From: an uncultured Lachnospiraceae bacterium
GTDB lineage: Bacteria > Bacillota > Clostridia > Lachnospirales > Lachnospiraceae
Reading direction: 5' to 3'
Assembly: GCA_910579325.1 (NCBI GenBank)
Contig: CAJTTU010000038.1
Span: 1 to 29,401, forward strand
DNA: 29,401 bases
Position numbers and translations under genes: made by a program. Positions within the stretch are counted from its first letter, which is position 1; the number at the start of each line of letters is the position of its first letter. Below, piece by piece: positions 8,434-17,857 of the stretch. The notes below the pieces were generated by a model. It ran no database searches. It saw only the letters and a list, made by a program, of their open reading frames with translations, and was not told the origin of the DNA.

Positions 8434-8463
8434 CAAGCCGGGCGGCAGCAGTCCGGAACCTTC

Positions 8464-9909
8464 TCATGCTTTCTGATAAAAAGCGGTATAAGCTTTCAGC
8501 GTCTCGTACAGATCGGCCTTGCTGACCACTTCCCACGGCGCGTGCATACTCAGAACCGGCACGCCGCAGTCCACGGACTCCATGCCGTATTCCGCCAGTA
8601 TGTATGAGATGGTACCGCCACCGCCGTGATCCACCTTGCCGTATTCCGCCGCCTGATAGGTTACGCCGCCATCGTCAAAAGCAGACATGACCGCCGCCAG
8701 ATACTCGGCATTGGCATCGTTGGCCCCGGCTTTGCCACGGGAACCGGAATACTTGTTGAAGGCAATGCCCTTTCCCAGAAATGCCGTGTTATTTTTGTCA
8801 AATTCCGCAGCAAAGGCAGGGTCGAAAGCTGAGCTGACGTCAGCGGATAAAAACCGGGAATGGCTTAAACACCGGCGCAGCGCCAGCTCCGAATACTGAC
8901 CACAGCGGTCCATCAGCTCCGCCGCCGCGTTCTCAAAAAACCGGGACTGCATGCCGGTAGCGCCCACACTTCCGATTTCTTCCTTGTCCACCAGCAGGCA
9001 GACGCAGGTACGATCCGGCGTTCTCATCCCGGACAATGCCCGAAAGGCCGGATAGGCGCAGACACGGTCGTCCTGCCCATACGCCATTACCATACTCTTG
9101 TCCAAACCATATTCTCTGGCCTGTCCGGCAGGCACCGCTTCCAGCTCGGCCGTCATCAGATCTTCCTCGTCGATCCCGTATTTTTCCTTCAGTATATCCA
9201 GAATCGCCGCCCGCACCGGATTTTTCTTTCTGGATTTTCTTTTTTCATCGGCTTCCAGCGCCTCCGATGCTTCGGCTTCCGTCTCGTCCTCATCACAGTC
9301 CCGAACCGGACGGCTTCCGATCAACAAATCCAGCTCCTCGCCCTCGATGACCACATTTGCCTTTTTCATCATCTGGTTCTGGGCGATATGGGGCAGCAGA
9401 TCGGTGACGCCGAATACCGGTTCTTCTTCTTTCTCGCCGATGGAGACGGTGATCACGCTACCGTTCCGCTTCGCCACCGTGCCGTGAAGGGCCAGAGGCA
9501 GGGCCACCCACTGATATTTTTTAATGCCGCCGTAATAATGGGTATCCAGATAAGCCAGTCCCGCTTCCTCATACAGCGGATTCTGTTTCAGGTCAAGGCG
9601 GGGAGAATCGATATGAGCGCCGATGATTTTCAGGCCCTCCTCCATGGGGCGCTCCCCTAACACGGCCAGGAACAGAGATTTTCCCATATTTGAATAATAT
9701 ACCCGGTCCCCCGCTTTCAGCTTCCGGTTCTCCCGAATGGCCCGGGCTAAATCTGTAAAGCCTTCTTTCTCTGCTTCTCTTACCACGAAAGTCACGCACT
9801 CCCGCTCTGTCTTTCCCTGATTCAAAAATTCCTTGTAGGCCGCCGCCAGCTGTTCCAGCTTTGACAGATCGGCTTCATCATAAGTATTCCACGCATCTTT
9901 TCCATTCAT
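8464..9909 (-). CDS. M18-family metallo-aminopeptidase (aspartyl aminopeptidase-like)
   Basis: This is a cytoplasmic two-metal exopeptidase that removes N-terminal residues from peptides; the family prefers acidic residues. The 481-residue protein contains the ordered metal-binding motifs of M18: GAHIDSPRLDLK, GQDDRVCAYPAF, DKEEIGSVGATG, SADVSSAFDP and the C-terminal LSMHAPWEVV. An unusually acidic then basic low-complexity insert lies at about residues 200-228 (DCDEDETEAEASEALEAD onward). TTGGAG precedes the ATG. It starts 25 bases after addA and is likely the third gene of addB-addA-M18. After the TGA stop the same frame stays open for 35 lysine-rich codons, which coincide with the A-tract array. 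Substrate specificity is inferred from the family. Confidence 0.92.
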   Translation of the reverse strand: MNGKDAWNTYDEADLSKLEQLAAAYKEFLNQGKTERECVTFVVREAEKEGFTDLARAIRENRKLKAGDRVYYSNMGKSLFLAVLGERPMEEGLKIIGAHIDSPRLDLKQNPLYEEAGLAYLDTHYYGGIKKYQWVALPLALHGTVAKRNGSVITVSIGEKEEEPVFGVTDLLPHIAQNQMMKKANVVIEGEELDLLIGSRPVRDCDEDETEAEASEALEADEKRKSRKKNPVRAAILDILKEKYGIDEEDLMTAELEAVPAGQAREYGLDKSMVMAYGQDDRVCAYPAFRALSGMRTPDRTCVCLLVDKEEIGSVGATGMQSRFFENAAAELMDRCGQYSELALRRCLSHSRFLSADVSSAFDPAFAAEFDKNNTAFLGKGIAFNKYSGSRGKAGANDANAEYLAAVMSAFDDGGVTYQAAEYGKVDHGGGGTISYILAEYGMESVDCGVPVLSMHAPWEVVSKADLYETLKAYTAFYQKA

Positions 9910-9934
9910 GTACTCATCTCCAATTTAAGTTCCG

Positions 9935-12900
9935 CTACAGTCCTCCCAAGCCCCCTGGATCCGGAAAAATTTCCATCTTCAACCTGATCTCTTTTTCCAG
10001 TCCGAAGGAATAAATCACGCATTCCTTCACCGGCATCTGCTCGGACTGTTCCAATGCCATCCTATAATAATACAATTGTTTTCCGTAACGGTCAATCAGG
10101 TTTTTGTCTTCGGCCACCCTGTCTGTCTTATAATCCACGATGACGATCTGCTCTTCCTCCACAAACCAGGCGTCTATGATGCCCTGTACCACCACCAGCT
10201 CGTCGCTGTCCCATTCCGGGCGTAAACGTCTGGCCGGCACCCCCATGATAAACTGCCGCTCCCGGTACAGACGGCCTGCTTCCTGGGCCTTTGCCAGCCG
10301 CCGTCCCAGGTCGGAGGACAGCAGGCGGCTCCATTTCTTTTCGGAAATCCGCTTTCGTTCCTCCGTGGACAGAATACCCCGGTCCACCAGAGCGGACAGG
10401 CATTCCCTGACCTCCTTCACACTTTTTGTCCCGGCAAAATCCATATGCTCCGCCACACGGTGATAAAGCGTACCCAACGCCGTTCCCGTCTGCGCCCGCC
10501 GTTCCTGCATAAAGCTGGGCAGGGCTTCTTCCGGAGGGGTATATGACGATTTCGTCTGTTCTTCCGGGAGTTCTTCTATTTCCGAATATTCCTCCCACAT
10601 CCTTTGTTCCGTTATCGGATACAGCGCCGCTCCGTCCTCCTCCTGCCGCTCTTTCAGTTCGGAAACCGACAGCTTACTGTAAATTTCCGTCTCGTTTCTG
10701 CCGGGATAGCAGAAGGCCAGCCGCCGCCGCAGGGCATCCTCCGCCTCCCGCTCCTCTGCCTCCGGCTCCTGCTCCATCATCCATAGCAGCGTCTTTTTCT
10801 CCATCTGCTCTCTGGACAGACGCAGAATTTCATGGCCGATCACCTGAGATACGTCCTCACAGTCGGTTCGGATACCGGTATCCAGCCCCCTCTTTTCTCC
10901 CATCAGAAACCAGTCCAGATAAGAAATTCCCTGTGAAAGGGCGGAGACCGGAAGCAGCCGGCGTTCCCATCCCTTTAAGCCCTCCCATTTTTTCAGTTTC
11001 GACTCCATATGATTGTCCCCTGCCGTGACAATCAGCTTCTCCCTTGCCCGGGTCATGGCCACATAGAGAATCCGCAGCTCCTCGCCCTGCTGCTCCAGCG
11101 TCAGCTGTCTTTGCAGAACCTTTTTCATCAATGTCGGAATCTTAAGCCGCAGGTTCAGATCGATCAGCTCCGCCGCCGCCCCGTACAGCGGATGGAGCAA
11201 AATTTTCTCCCGGCTGTCCTGGAAATTGAACCGTTTCCCGGCGCCGGCCAGGATAACCACCGGATATTCCAGCCCCTTGCTTTTATGGATCGTGGTAATC
11301 TTTACGATATCGTCCTGTTCGCTGAACACGGAGGCCGCGCCGAAATCCACCTCGTATTTCTGCAGATGCTCGATATAGCGGACAAACTGAAACAGCCCGT
11401 GATAACTGGTTTTCTCAAAATTGATAGCGTAGGATACCAGCATATTCAGATTTGCCCTTCTGGCCTCCCCGCCCGGCATGGCGGCGGCAAAATCTCCAAA
11501 ACCGCTGTCCTCCAGCACATACTGGAGAAGCTCATGGACGCTCATATAAAAAGAGGCTTTCCGGTACCGGTTAAGCTTTCTTAGAAAACCGGAAGCTTTT
11601 GATTTTAGCATATCCTCCGGTTCCTCATACGGTTTATTTTCTGATTCCGTACGCGGCTCCTTTCCTCTTTCCCCGTAAGCTTTCAGATTTTCATACAGAC
11701 CCGGATTTTCTTTCTTCTTCTTTTTGTGTTCCCCCGCCAGTACCGCCATTTCCTCCTGGCTGAACGCTCCAACAGGGCTCATCAGCACACCGGCCAGCGG
11801 AATATCCTGTCTGGGATTGTCGATTATTTTCAGCAGGTTCAGCACGGTCCCCACTTCCGGGGCGCTGAAATAGCCGGTGGAGGACTCGGTATAAGCCGGA
11901 ATCCCCGCATCCTCCAGCTGAGCGGTCATAATCTGCGCCCAGCCAGTCATACTGCGCAGCAGAATCACGATATCCCGGAAGCGGACCGGTCGGTATCCTC
12001 CGGTATCGGCATCCGCAATCCGCATTCCATGGACCGGGTCTGTCAGCTCTCTGATTTTTCTGGCCACCACCTTCGCTTCCAGCTCCCGGATATGGTACTC
12101 CTCATCCTGAATATCAGAGTAAACCGCCTGCTGTCCGTCCACCAGAATCAGCTCCGTCTCAAAATCCGCCGGTCCTTTCACCTCTTTCAGTTCTTCCATA
12201 TCTTCCGGTCCTTCTGTCGTTTCCGGCCCTCCCGGATTTTCCGCCCCTTCTATCCTCTCCGCCTCCGGAAACACGGCCGCCGGATACAGCGCCGCCGCCT
12301 CATCATAGACCACCTCCCCCAGGTCCGCGCCCATAATCTGATAAAACAGCTGGTTGGCGCTTTTTAATACCTGGGGCCGGCTGCGAAAGTTGGCGTGGAG
12401 ATCGATTTTCAGCATTTTGCTCGGCTGCTCCCCGCCGGAAAGCTCTGCCTGCCGGTAATCGCGGTATTTCCCGATAAACAATTCCGGTCTGGCCTTGCGG
12501 AAGCTGTAGATGCTCTGCTTCACATCCCCCACCATAAACTGTTTGGGTTCTCCCTCTTCCTCTCCGGAAATGCTGTTCAGAATATACTCCTGCAAAAGAC
12601 TGCTGTCCTGATACTCGTCTATCATAATCTCCCGGAAATAAGCGGAAAGCTCCTTTGCCGCCTCCGTCCTCGTCCTCTGCCCGCCCTCATTTACAACCAG
12701 AATATCCAGCGCGCAGTGTTCCAGATCATTGAAATCCAATATATTCTTTTCCGCCTTGGCCCCGGCAAATCGCAGACCGTACTCCCTGACCAGCCCCTCC
12801 AGCGTCTCCACAGGCTTTCTTAAAAGCGTCAGCGTTTCCCGGATCTCCTCCGGCGGCTGGATAAAATACTGCTTTTTCACATCCTGCAGCGCCTTCTTTG

Positions 12901-13819
12901 CCTGATCCCGCAGGCCGGCCGCCAGCGTCTTTTTCTCTTCGCTGACGCAAGCGTCCTTTTTCGCGGAACGGCGGACAAATTTCATCTGGTCCAGAATCTG
13001 AAAGATTTCCGAGAATGTCTGTGCTTCCAGAAGCTCCTCCACGATATTGATATCGCTGTGAAACATTTCCTCATACATATAAGGGCCGTCCGGCTCCTGG
13101 CTTAAGGCAAGGCCCTTTGACAGAAGTTCTTCCGCCTCCCCGGCCAGCCGCTTTACGTCTCTCAAAAGACACTGTACCCAGGGCAGACCGTCAATCTCCT
13201 GTTCCGGCGTAAGCGTAAGCTCTTTTACGCACCGCTCCAGCCATTCCTCCGGCCACGGGTCGCCGCGGGAAAATTCATACATTCTTCCAATGTATTTTTC
13301 CAGCTCCTGATCTCCCCTGGCTCCGCCGTAGCATTCCACAAAATTCAGAAAATCCTCGTCAGCCTCCTGATATTTTTCCTCCAGAAGGGCCTGCATCACA
13401 TCCGCCTTTAACAGCGCCAGCTCTCCGGCGTCGCCGATCCTGAAATCCGGATCCATATCCAGGCTGTGGCAGTAATTGCGAGTCACATAAGCGCAAAAGC
13501 TGTCGATAGTCATAATAAAGCTGTGGGGAAGAAGGGCCGCCTGCCGTTTCAGCCGCCCTGCGCGCGCCTCGTCGGCTTTCGCAAGCTTTTCCTCGATGGC
13601 CTTCTGGATTCGCTCCCGCATCTCGGAAGCCGCCGCCCTGGTAAACGTAACGATCAGAATCCGGTCCAGATCCACAGGGTCCGTATCCCGGGTCGCCATC
13701 CGTACCACCCGTTCCACCAGCACGGCGGTTTTCCCGCTCCCTGCCGCTGCGGCTACCAGAAGATTACAGCCGTGAAGATCGATAGCCGCCTGCTGCTCAC
13801 TCGTCCATGTTCTGCTCAT
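9935..13819 (-). CDS. addA: AddAB helicase-nuclease, subunit AddA
   Basis: AddA is the UvrD-like 3'-5' helicase and nuclease subunit of the AddAB complex, which resects double-strand breaks for RecA-dependent recombination. Walker A is AAAGSGKT (residues 24-31 from this start). The helicase core includes a DEYQDSS Walker B, VGDVKQSIYSFRKARPELF, TIHKSKGLEYPVVILAG and LYVAMTRAREKL. The C-terminal nuclease has the catalytic IVIVDYKTDRV. I start at 13819 rather than an in-frame ATG at 13900, because GAGGAGGGG lies just upstream and this ATG overlaps the addB stop as ATGA. The resulting length, about 1294 residues, is normal. A Glu/Pro/Gly-rich insert with repeated GPE/EGPE units sits near plus 12180-12260. 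A downstream aminopeptidase follows. Confidence 0.96.
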   Translation of the reverse strand: MSRTWTSEQQAAIDLHGCNLLVAAAAGSGKTAVLVERVVRMATRDTDPVDLDRILIVTFTRAAASEMRERIQKAIEEKLAKADEARAGRLKRQAALLPHSFIMTIDSFCAYVTRNYCHSLDMDPDFRIGDAGELALLKADVMQALLEEKYQEADEDFLNFVECYGGARGDQELEKYIGRMYEFSRGDPWPEEWLERCVKELTLTPEQEIDGLPWVQCLLRDVKRLAGEAEELLSKGLALSQEPDGPYMYEEMFHSDINIVEELLEAQTFSEIFQILDQMKFVRRSAKKDACVSEEKKTLAAGLRDQAKKALQDVKKQYFIQPPEEIRETLTLLRKPVETLEGLVREYGLRFAGAKAEKNILDFNDLEHCALDILVVNEGGQRTRTEAAKELSAYFREIMIDEYQDSSLLQEYILNSISGEEEGEPKQFMVGDVKQSIYSFRKARPELFIGKYRDYRQAELSGGEQPSKMLKIDLHANFRSRPQVLKSANQLFYQIMGADLGEVVYDEAAALYPAAVFPEAERIEGAENPGGPETTEGPEDMEELKEVKGPADFETELILVDGQQAVYSDIQDEEYHIRELEAKVVARKIRELTDPVHGMRIADADTGGYRPVRFRDIVILLRSMTGWAQIMTAQLEDAGIPAYTESSTGYFSAPEVGTVLNLLKIIDNPRQDIPLAGVLMSPVGAFSQEEMAVLAGEHKKKKKENPGLYENLKAYGERGKEPRTESENKPYEEPEDMLKSKASGFLRKLNRYRKASFYMSVHELLQYVLEDSGFGDFAAAMPGGEARRANLNMLVSYAINFEKTSYHGLFQFVRYIEHLQKYEVDFGAASVFSEQDDIVKITTIHKSKGLEYPVVILAGAGKRFNFQDSREKILLHPLYGAAAELIDLNLRLKIPTLMKKVLQRQLTLEQQGEELRILYVAMTRAREKLIVTAGDNHMESKLKKWEGLKGWERRLLPVSALSQGISYLDWFLMGEKRGLDTGIRTDCEDVSQVIGHEILRLSREQMEKKTLLWMMEQEPEAEEREAEDALRRRLAFCYPGRNETEIYSKLSVSELKERQEEDGAALYPITEQRMWEEYSEIEELPEEQTKSSYTPPEEALPSFMQERRAQTGTALGTLYHRVAEHMDFAGTKSVKEVRECLSALVDRGILSTEERKRISEKKWSRLLSSDLGRRLAKAQEAGRLYRERQFIMGVPARRLRPEWDSDELVVVQGIIDAWFVEEEQIVIVDYKTDRVAEDKNLIDRYGKQLYYYRMALEQSEQMPVKECVIYSFGLEKEIRLKMEIFPDPGGLGGL

Positions 13820-16800
13820 CCTTTCCCCTCCTCTATTGCTGGTTCCGCAACTCCCCCCTCTTCCTCTTCCAAAAGCCCCCATATTTCCTCCGGCTTCCAC
13901 TCCCTTAACCTGCGGTAACGGTAGCCGGGTACCTTCGGGTCAAATCCGCATACCGACTGAAACGGACAGTAATCACAGGCTGTCCGCTGCCCCTTTTTAT
14001 AAGGATAAGGCTCCGTTTCTCCCCGGACAATCTCATTGCCCAGACGAACCGCCTCATTCATCACATGAGCCTGCAAAGCTTTAAACTGTTTCTGAGAAAC
14101 CGGCTCCACCTTTTTCGGCAGTTCATTGACCGCCGGGTACATCAGGCCGTTCATCTGCAGCTGCTCCAGCATCCGGCTCCTGACGGCCTCCTCGTCCATC
14201 TCCCCGGTTTTTTCCACCACCGGGTCCTTGATGTTGTAATACAGAACGCCCCCCGGCAGAACCTGCCGGTCCGGATACTGTTTTTTCACCGTCTCCAGCG
14301 CCGCCTCCATATAAAAGATCAGCTGAATCTGCAGCCCGTAGTAAGCAGAAGTCAGATCCAGGGCCGTGCTGCCGGACTTATAATCGATAATATTGATATA
14401 AATCCTGTCCTCCTCGGCCTTTAAATCGACCCGGTCGATCTTTCCGTTCAGATACATGGTTTCCCCCTCCGCAAGAGGCACCTTAAGGCTGTCCGTATCC
14501 GCCGCCCGGAATTCCACCTCGAACCCGGCCGGAATGAAACCGCTCCGCTTGATCTGCTCCCCCAGCGCCCAGACAGTTCTGTCCGTAATCCGAAAAATCC
14601 TCCGTATCATGTAAGCATTCCTGGCGCTGCTTTTTAAAACGGCGCTGCCGTACTGCTCCGTTGCTTCCTCCACGCTGAGACCGGTCAGCTCTTTCCGCTC
14701 CTCCTCCGTCATCGTCTCAAAATCCATCTGCCGCTCTCCCATCTTCCGGAAAAACAGCTCGATGGCCCTGTGAAACACCGTTCCCAGATCCACCATGGCA
14801 AAGGTAAATTCCTTCCGCTCCTTAAGCTCCAGCCCGTAAGCCAGAAACTGGGCGCAGGCACAGGCCGCCTGCCGCTCAAGCCGGGTAACGCCGGCGCCAA
14901 GAACCTCGCCGTACAGCGCCTTTGCCGCGGCCGCCCCGATACCGCCTTCACAGTGATGGTAATAAGCCGCTTCTACCATAGCCTCCGCCCGGTCCGAAAA
15001 TGCCGCGTCCTTTAACAGGATACGCCCCACGGACCGCCAGACCGGTTCCCCCCGGTACTTCCGCTGATTCTTAAGCCCTTTCGAAAAATAGGAAAATGCC
15101 ATGTTGGGAGACAGAATCCGGTCCTCTTTCTGACTGTAATCCACAACGCGAAGCCCGGGGAACAGCCGGAACAGCTCATGAAAGATGACGGAAGGCTTCA
15201 TGGCCTTTCCCGACGCATCCGTCTTCGCATAAGACAGAAACAGCCTCCCCTCCGCCCTGGTCAGCGCCAGATATAAGTAAAATTTCTGAATAAATCCATT
15301 TTCCCTGGCAGTCGGGGCCAATTCCAGCTGATGCTCCTTCAAAATCTCTCTGTCATAATCAGAAAACAGACCGCCCGAATCCGAAGCCTTCGGAACAGCG
15401 CCCTCGTTTACGCCCAGGAGAAACAGCGCCTTCACGCCGTCCAGTCGGGTTCGCTCCAGATCCCCCGCCACCATCCGATCCAGGCAGGCTGGAATCACGC
15501 CCACCCGAATTTCCGCCAGGCCGCTGTCAAGGATTTGGGCAAATTCCCGTAAGGAAAGAGATTCCTCCCCCAGCAGGCTGACAATCTCGTCAAATACATT
15601 CATCACCAGGCCGTAAGCCTGCTCATACTCTTTTTTCAGGATTGGCTCGTTGATTTCCTCAAACTGACCGCAGATTTCTCCCATCTTCTCATAGATTCGC
15701 AAAGACAGCAAAAACTCGGTAAGGGCGGTCACATACCCGGTCACATTCTGACCGGCCTCCTTCATCTGCTGCCTGAGGGTCAGAAGCGGCGTAACGGCCT
15801 GCATACGGATCTCGTTGATCTCATCCAAAGGACCCAGAGCCGCTTTCGGGTCCTCCCGCTCCCAGGGCTTCTCCCACTGGCTCTTTCCCCGGACCCCAAA
15901 AGCAATCACATAATTCTCCAAAAGATCGATCTGCTCCCTGTCAAGAGCCGAAAGACCGCATTTCAGATGGCGGAACACCGGCTCGTAGGCAAAATCCTTC
16001 TCAAGAACCTCCAGAGCGCTGCGGATAAATTCCGTCAGCGGATTGTCCAAAAGCCCTTTTTTCCGGTCGATAAAACAGGGCATTCCCTCCATGGCAAAGC
16101 GCCGCTTTAACAGCGGGCCGTAATCCTCCATATTTCCGGTCAGAACGGCGATCTGACGGTAGCGCAGCCCTTCCTCCTTCACCAGACGGAGAATTTCTCC
16201 CGCCGCCATGGCCACCTCTTCTTCCGGGTTCTGGCAGGCTGTTACGGAGATCGGGAAATCGAAATTTTCATCCGCCGGCGAAGCCCGCCGGTTCGTTTCT
16301 TCGGAATCCTCCCGCGTCGGGGGACAGGGATACCCATGCTCCCTGGTATACCTCCCATAATGTGCCTCCAGAAAAGCCAGCGCCGGCGCTTCCTGAAAAC
16401 GGGGCGGAATCTCCGGCGCAAGGATCAGCTCCTTCTCCACCGGCGTTGTGCTCTGTTCCGCCAGATTTTTCAACGTCTCGATGGTTTTATGGCTGAGATA
16501 AAACAGATCGTGGGACTCCGCCTTCTTCCGCCCCCATTCTGCGGGGCTCACCGTCACTGTCACCAGCATCCGCTCCACACAGCCCATCAGAATCGACAGC
16601 AGCCGATACTGTATCGGCGTAAATCCGGTAAATCCGTCCAGCGCCATCACACTGCCCTTTAACAGCCGGGAACCCTGCGCCATCTCGCAGAGCCGGATCA
16701 GCACCTCCTCCGCCGTGATGGCGTCCGCACTCAGCTTTTCGGCAAACCCCTCATAGGCAACGGATAAGTCCTCCAGCTTATATTTCAGCAGCGGGCGGCC

Positions 16801-17241
16801 TTCCATTTGCCCGGAAACCATTTTCAACTGCTCTAACCCCACACCATACTGGTAAAATTCCGACAGCATGGATTTCAGCTGGGTGATAAAGCCCGGCTTC
16901 TTCAGATTTTTTCGGAACAGATGGAATTCCTGCTCCCGCTCCTGGGCCACCTTGCGCAGAATCATACTTTTTCCCATATCGTCAAGCAGCGTATAATTCC
17001 GAAATCCCAGCTCCTCAAATACCCGGTACGCCAGCCGCTCAAAGCTGACGATATCAAGGCTTGCCGTACTGTGCCTGGGATGTATCGCGGCGATGGTCTT
17101 CTGGGTCTGCATCGTAAACTGCTCCGGCACCAGAAGAAAATGCCTTTTCTCCGGCTCTTCTATGGAATGCCGGATCATATACTGATATAAATCATAAGAT
17201 TTTCCGCTCCCGGCGCTGCCGAGAATCAACTGCAGCGACAT
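13816..17241 (-). CDS. addB: AddAB helicase-nuclease, subunit AddB
   Basis: AddB is the partner of AddA and carries the second nuclease plus an inactive helicase-like fold involved in Chi recognition. The preferred start gives 1141 residues, normal for the family. Walker A GSAGSGKS is at residues 8-15. The C-terminal nuclease has INIIDYKSGSTALDL. The iron-sulfur cysteines are one Cys in the AACACAQFL region plus the C-terminal CDYCPFQSVCGF. The start at 17241 is chosen over an upstream in-frame ATG at 17295 because AAGGGAGG lies 7 bases before it. The TGA stop overlaps the addA ATG by four bases, so translation is coupled. The gene diverges from the plus-strand gene at 17386. No strong -35/-10 pair was found for it. 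Confidence 0.95.
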   Translation of the reverse strand: MSLQLILGSAGSGKSYDLYQYMIRHSIEEPEKRHFLLVPEQFTMQTQKTIAAIHPRHSTASLDIVSFERLAYRVFEELGFRNYTLLDDMGKSMILRKVAQEREQEFHLFRKNLKKPGFITQLKSMLSEFYQYGVGLEQLKMVSGQMEGRPLLKYKLEDLSVAYEGFAEKLSADAITAEEVLIRLCEMAQGSRLLKGSVMALDGFTGFTPIQYRLLSILMGCVERMLVTVTVSPAEWGRKKAESHDLFYLSHKTIETLKNLAEQSTTPVEKELILAPEIPPRFQEAPALAFLEAHYGRYTREHGYPCPPTREDSEETNRRASPADENFDFPISVTACQNPEEEVAMAAGEILRLVKEEGLRYRQIAVLTGNMEDYGPLLKRRFAMEGMPCFIDRKKGLLDNPLTEFIRSALEVLEKDFAYEPVFRHLKCGLSALDREQIDLLENYVIAFGVRGKSQWEKPWEREDPKAALGPLDEINEIRMQAVTPLLTLRQQMKEAGQNVTGYVTALTEFLLSLRIYEKMGEICGQFEEINEPILKKEYEQAYGLVMNVFDEIVSLLGEESLSLREFAQILDSGLAEIRVGVIPACLDRMVAGDLERTRLDGVKALFLLGVNEGAVPKASDSGGLFSDYDREILKEHQLELAPTARENGFIQKFYLYLALTRAEGRLFLSYAKTDASGKAMKPSVIFHELFRLFPGLRVVDYSQKEDRILSPNMAFSYFSKGLKNQRKYRGEPVWRSVGRILLKDAAFSDRAEAMVEAAYYHHCEGGIGAAAAKALYGEVLGAGVTRLERQAACACAQFLAYGLELKERKEFTFAMVDLGTVFHRAIELFFRKMGERQMDFETMTEEERKELTGLSVEEATEQYGSAVLKSSARNAYMIRRIFRITDRTVWALGEQIKRSGFIPAGFEVEFRAADTDSLKVPLAEGETMYLNGKIDRVDLKAEEDRIYINIIDYKSGSTALDLTSAYYGLQIQLIFYMEAALETVKKQYPDRQVLPGGVLYYNIKDPVVEKTGEMDEEAVRSRMLEQLQMNGLMYPAVNELPKKVEPVSQKQFKALQAHVMNEAVRLGNEIVRGETEPYPYKKGQRTACDYCPFQSVCGFDPKVPGYRYRRLREWKPEEIWGLLEEEEGGVAEPAIEEGKG

Positions 17242-17385
17242 AACTGACCTCCCTTTTGATCGATTATGGTATGCCTGGCTAAAAACCAGCCGCAAAGACA
17301 GAGGATTAAAGTCTTGAACAACATATATGGCTTTCCCTCCGCATATAATGATAAAAAAAGGCTGAAAATCATTTATGGAGGATTT

Positions 17386-17823
17386 ATGAGTTCTCAGACA
17401 AAAATTTTTGTGCTCCGGATGAAGGAGCTGATTTACACCTTTATATTTATCGGCCTGGGACTTCTGCTGGTGGTTCTGTTTCTGTTTATGTTTTCCGGCA
17501 ATAAAAAGAAGGCCCCCGAGGCCTCAGAATCCACATCCTACATACCCGGTGTTTACAGCGCCTCCATCGTGCTGAACGGCGCTCCGGTAGATGTCACGGT
17601 CACTGTGGACGCCGACCGGATCAATGGAATCCAGTTCGTTTCTCTGGATGAAACGATCAGCGCCATGTATCCGCTGATGGAACCGGCTTTAGAGGACCTG
17701 ACCGACCAGATCATGGCCTCCCAGTCCCTGGACAGCGTCGTGATCTCCGACCAGATGAAATACACCCAGACCATACTGGTTCAGGCCATCCAGACGGCGC
17801 TTCAAAAGGCGGCGGCCCGGTAA
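17386..17823 (+). CDS. Small membrane-anchored protein with a degenerate FMN-binding-like domain
   Basis: This 145-residue protein has one N-terminal membrane helix (about residues 14-36), a charged linker, then an outward-facing domain of about 95 residues. The pattern (PGVYSASIVLNG, VDVTVTVDADRINGIQFVS, DETISAMYPL, then IMASQSLDSVV and an amphipathic C-terminal helix) resembles FMN_bind domains of RnfG/NqrC type. The segment that should carry the flavinylated Thr (SGATxT/S) instead reads SDQMKYT, so covalent FMN attachment is unlikely. I infer family membership from pattern only. The ATG follows GGAGG at 4-5 bases. An upstream in-frame ATG at 17266 lies within the addB leader and lacks a ribosome-binding site. 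A -10 TATAAT at 17344-17349 has no clear -35. A strong terminator follows at once. Confidence 0.75.
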   Translation: MSSQTKIFVLRMKELIYTFIFIGLGLLLVVLFLFMFSGNKKKAPEASESTSYIPGVYSASIVLNGAPVDVTVTVDADRINGIQFVSLDETISAMYPLMEPALEDLTDQIMASQSLDSVVISDQMKYTQTILVQAIQTALQKAAAR

Positions 17824-17854
17824 ACCGGGACGCTGCCTTTTACCTTTTTTTGCC
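17808..17854 (+). terminator. Strong intrinsic terminator overlapping the stop codon of the plus-strand gene
   Basis: A 13-bp GC-rich stem GGCGGCGGCCCGG / CCGGGACGCTGCC (one mismatch, one G-U) has a TAAA loop that contains the stop codon itself. It is followed by TTTTACCTTTTTTT. It separates this gene from the convergent nadE, which ends at 17858. Confidence 0.85.
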
Positions 17855-17857
17855 TTT

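Noticed and set aside
17242..17295. Extended N-terminus of AddB beginning at 17295
   Set aside because: The P-loop normally lies within the first 15 residues, and AAGGGAGG precedes the ATG at 17241.
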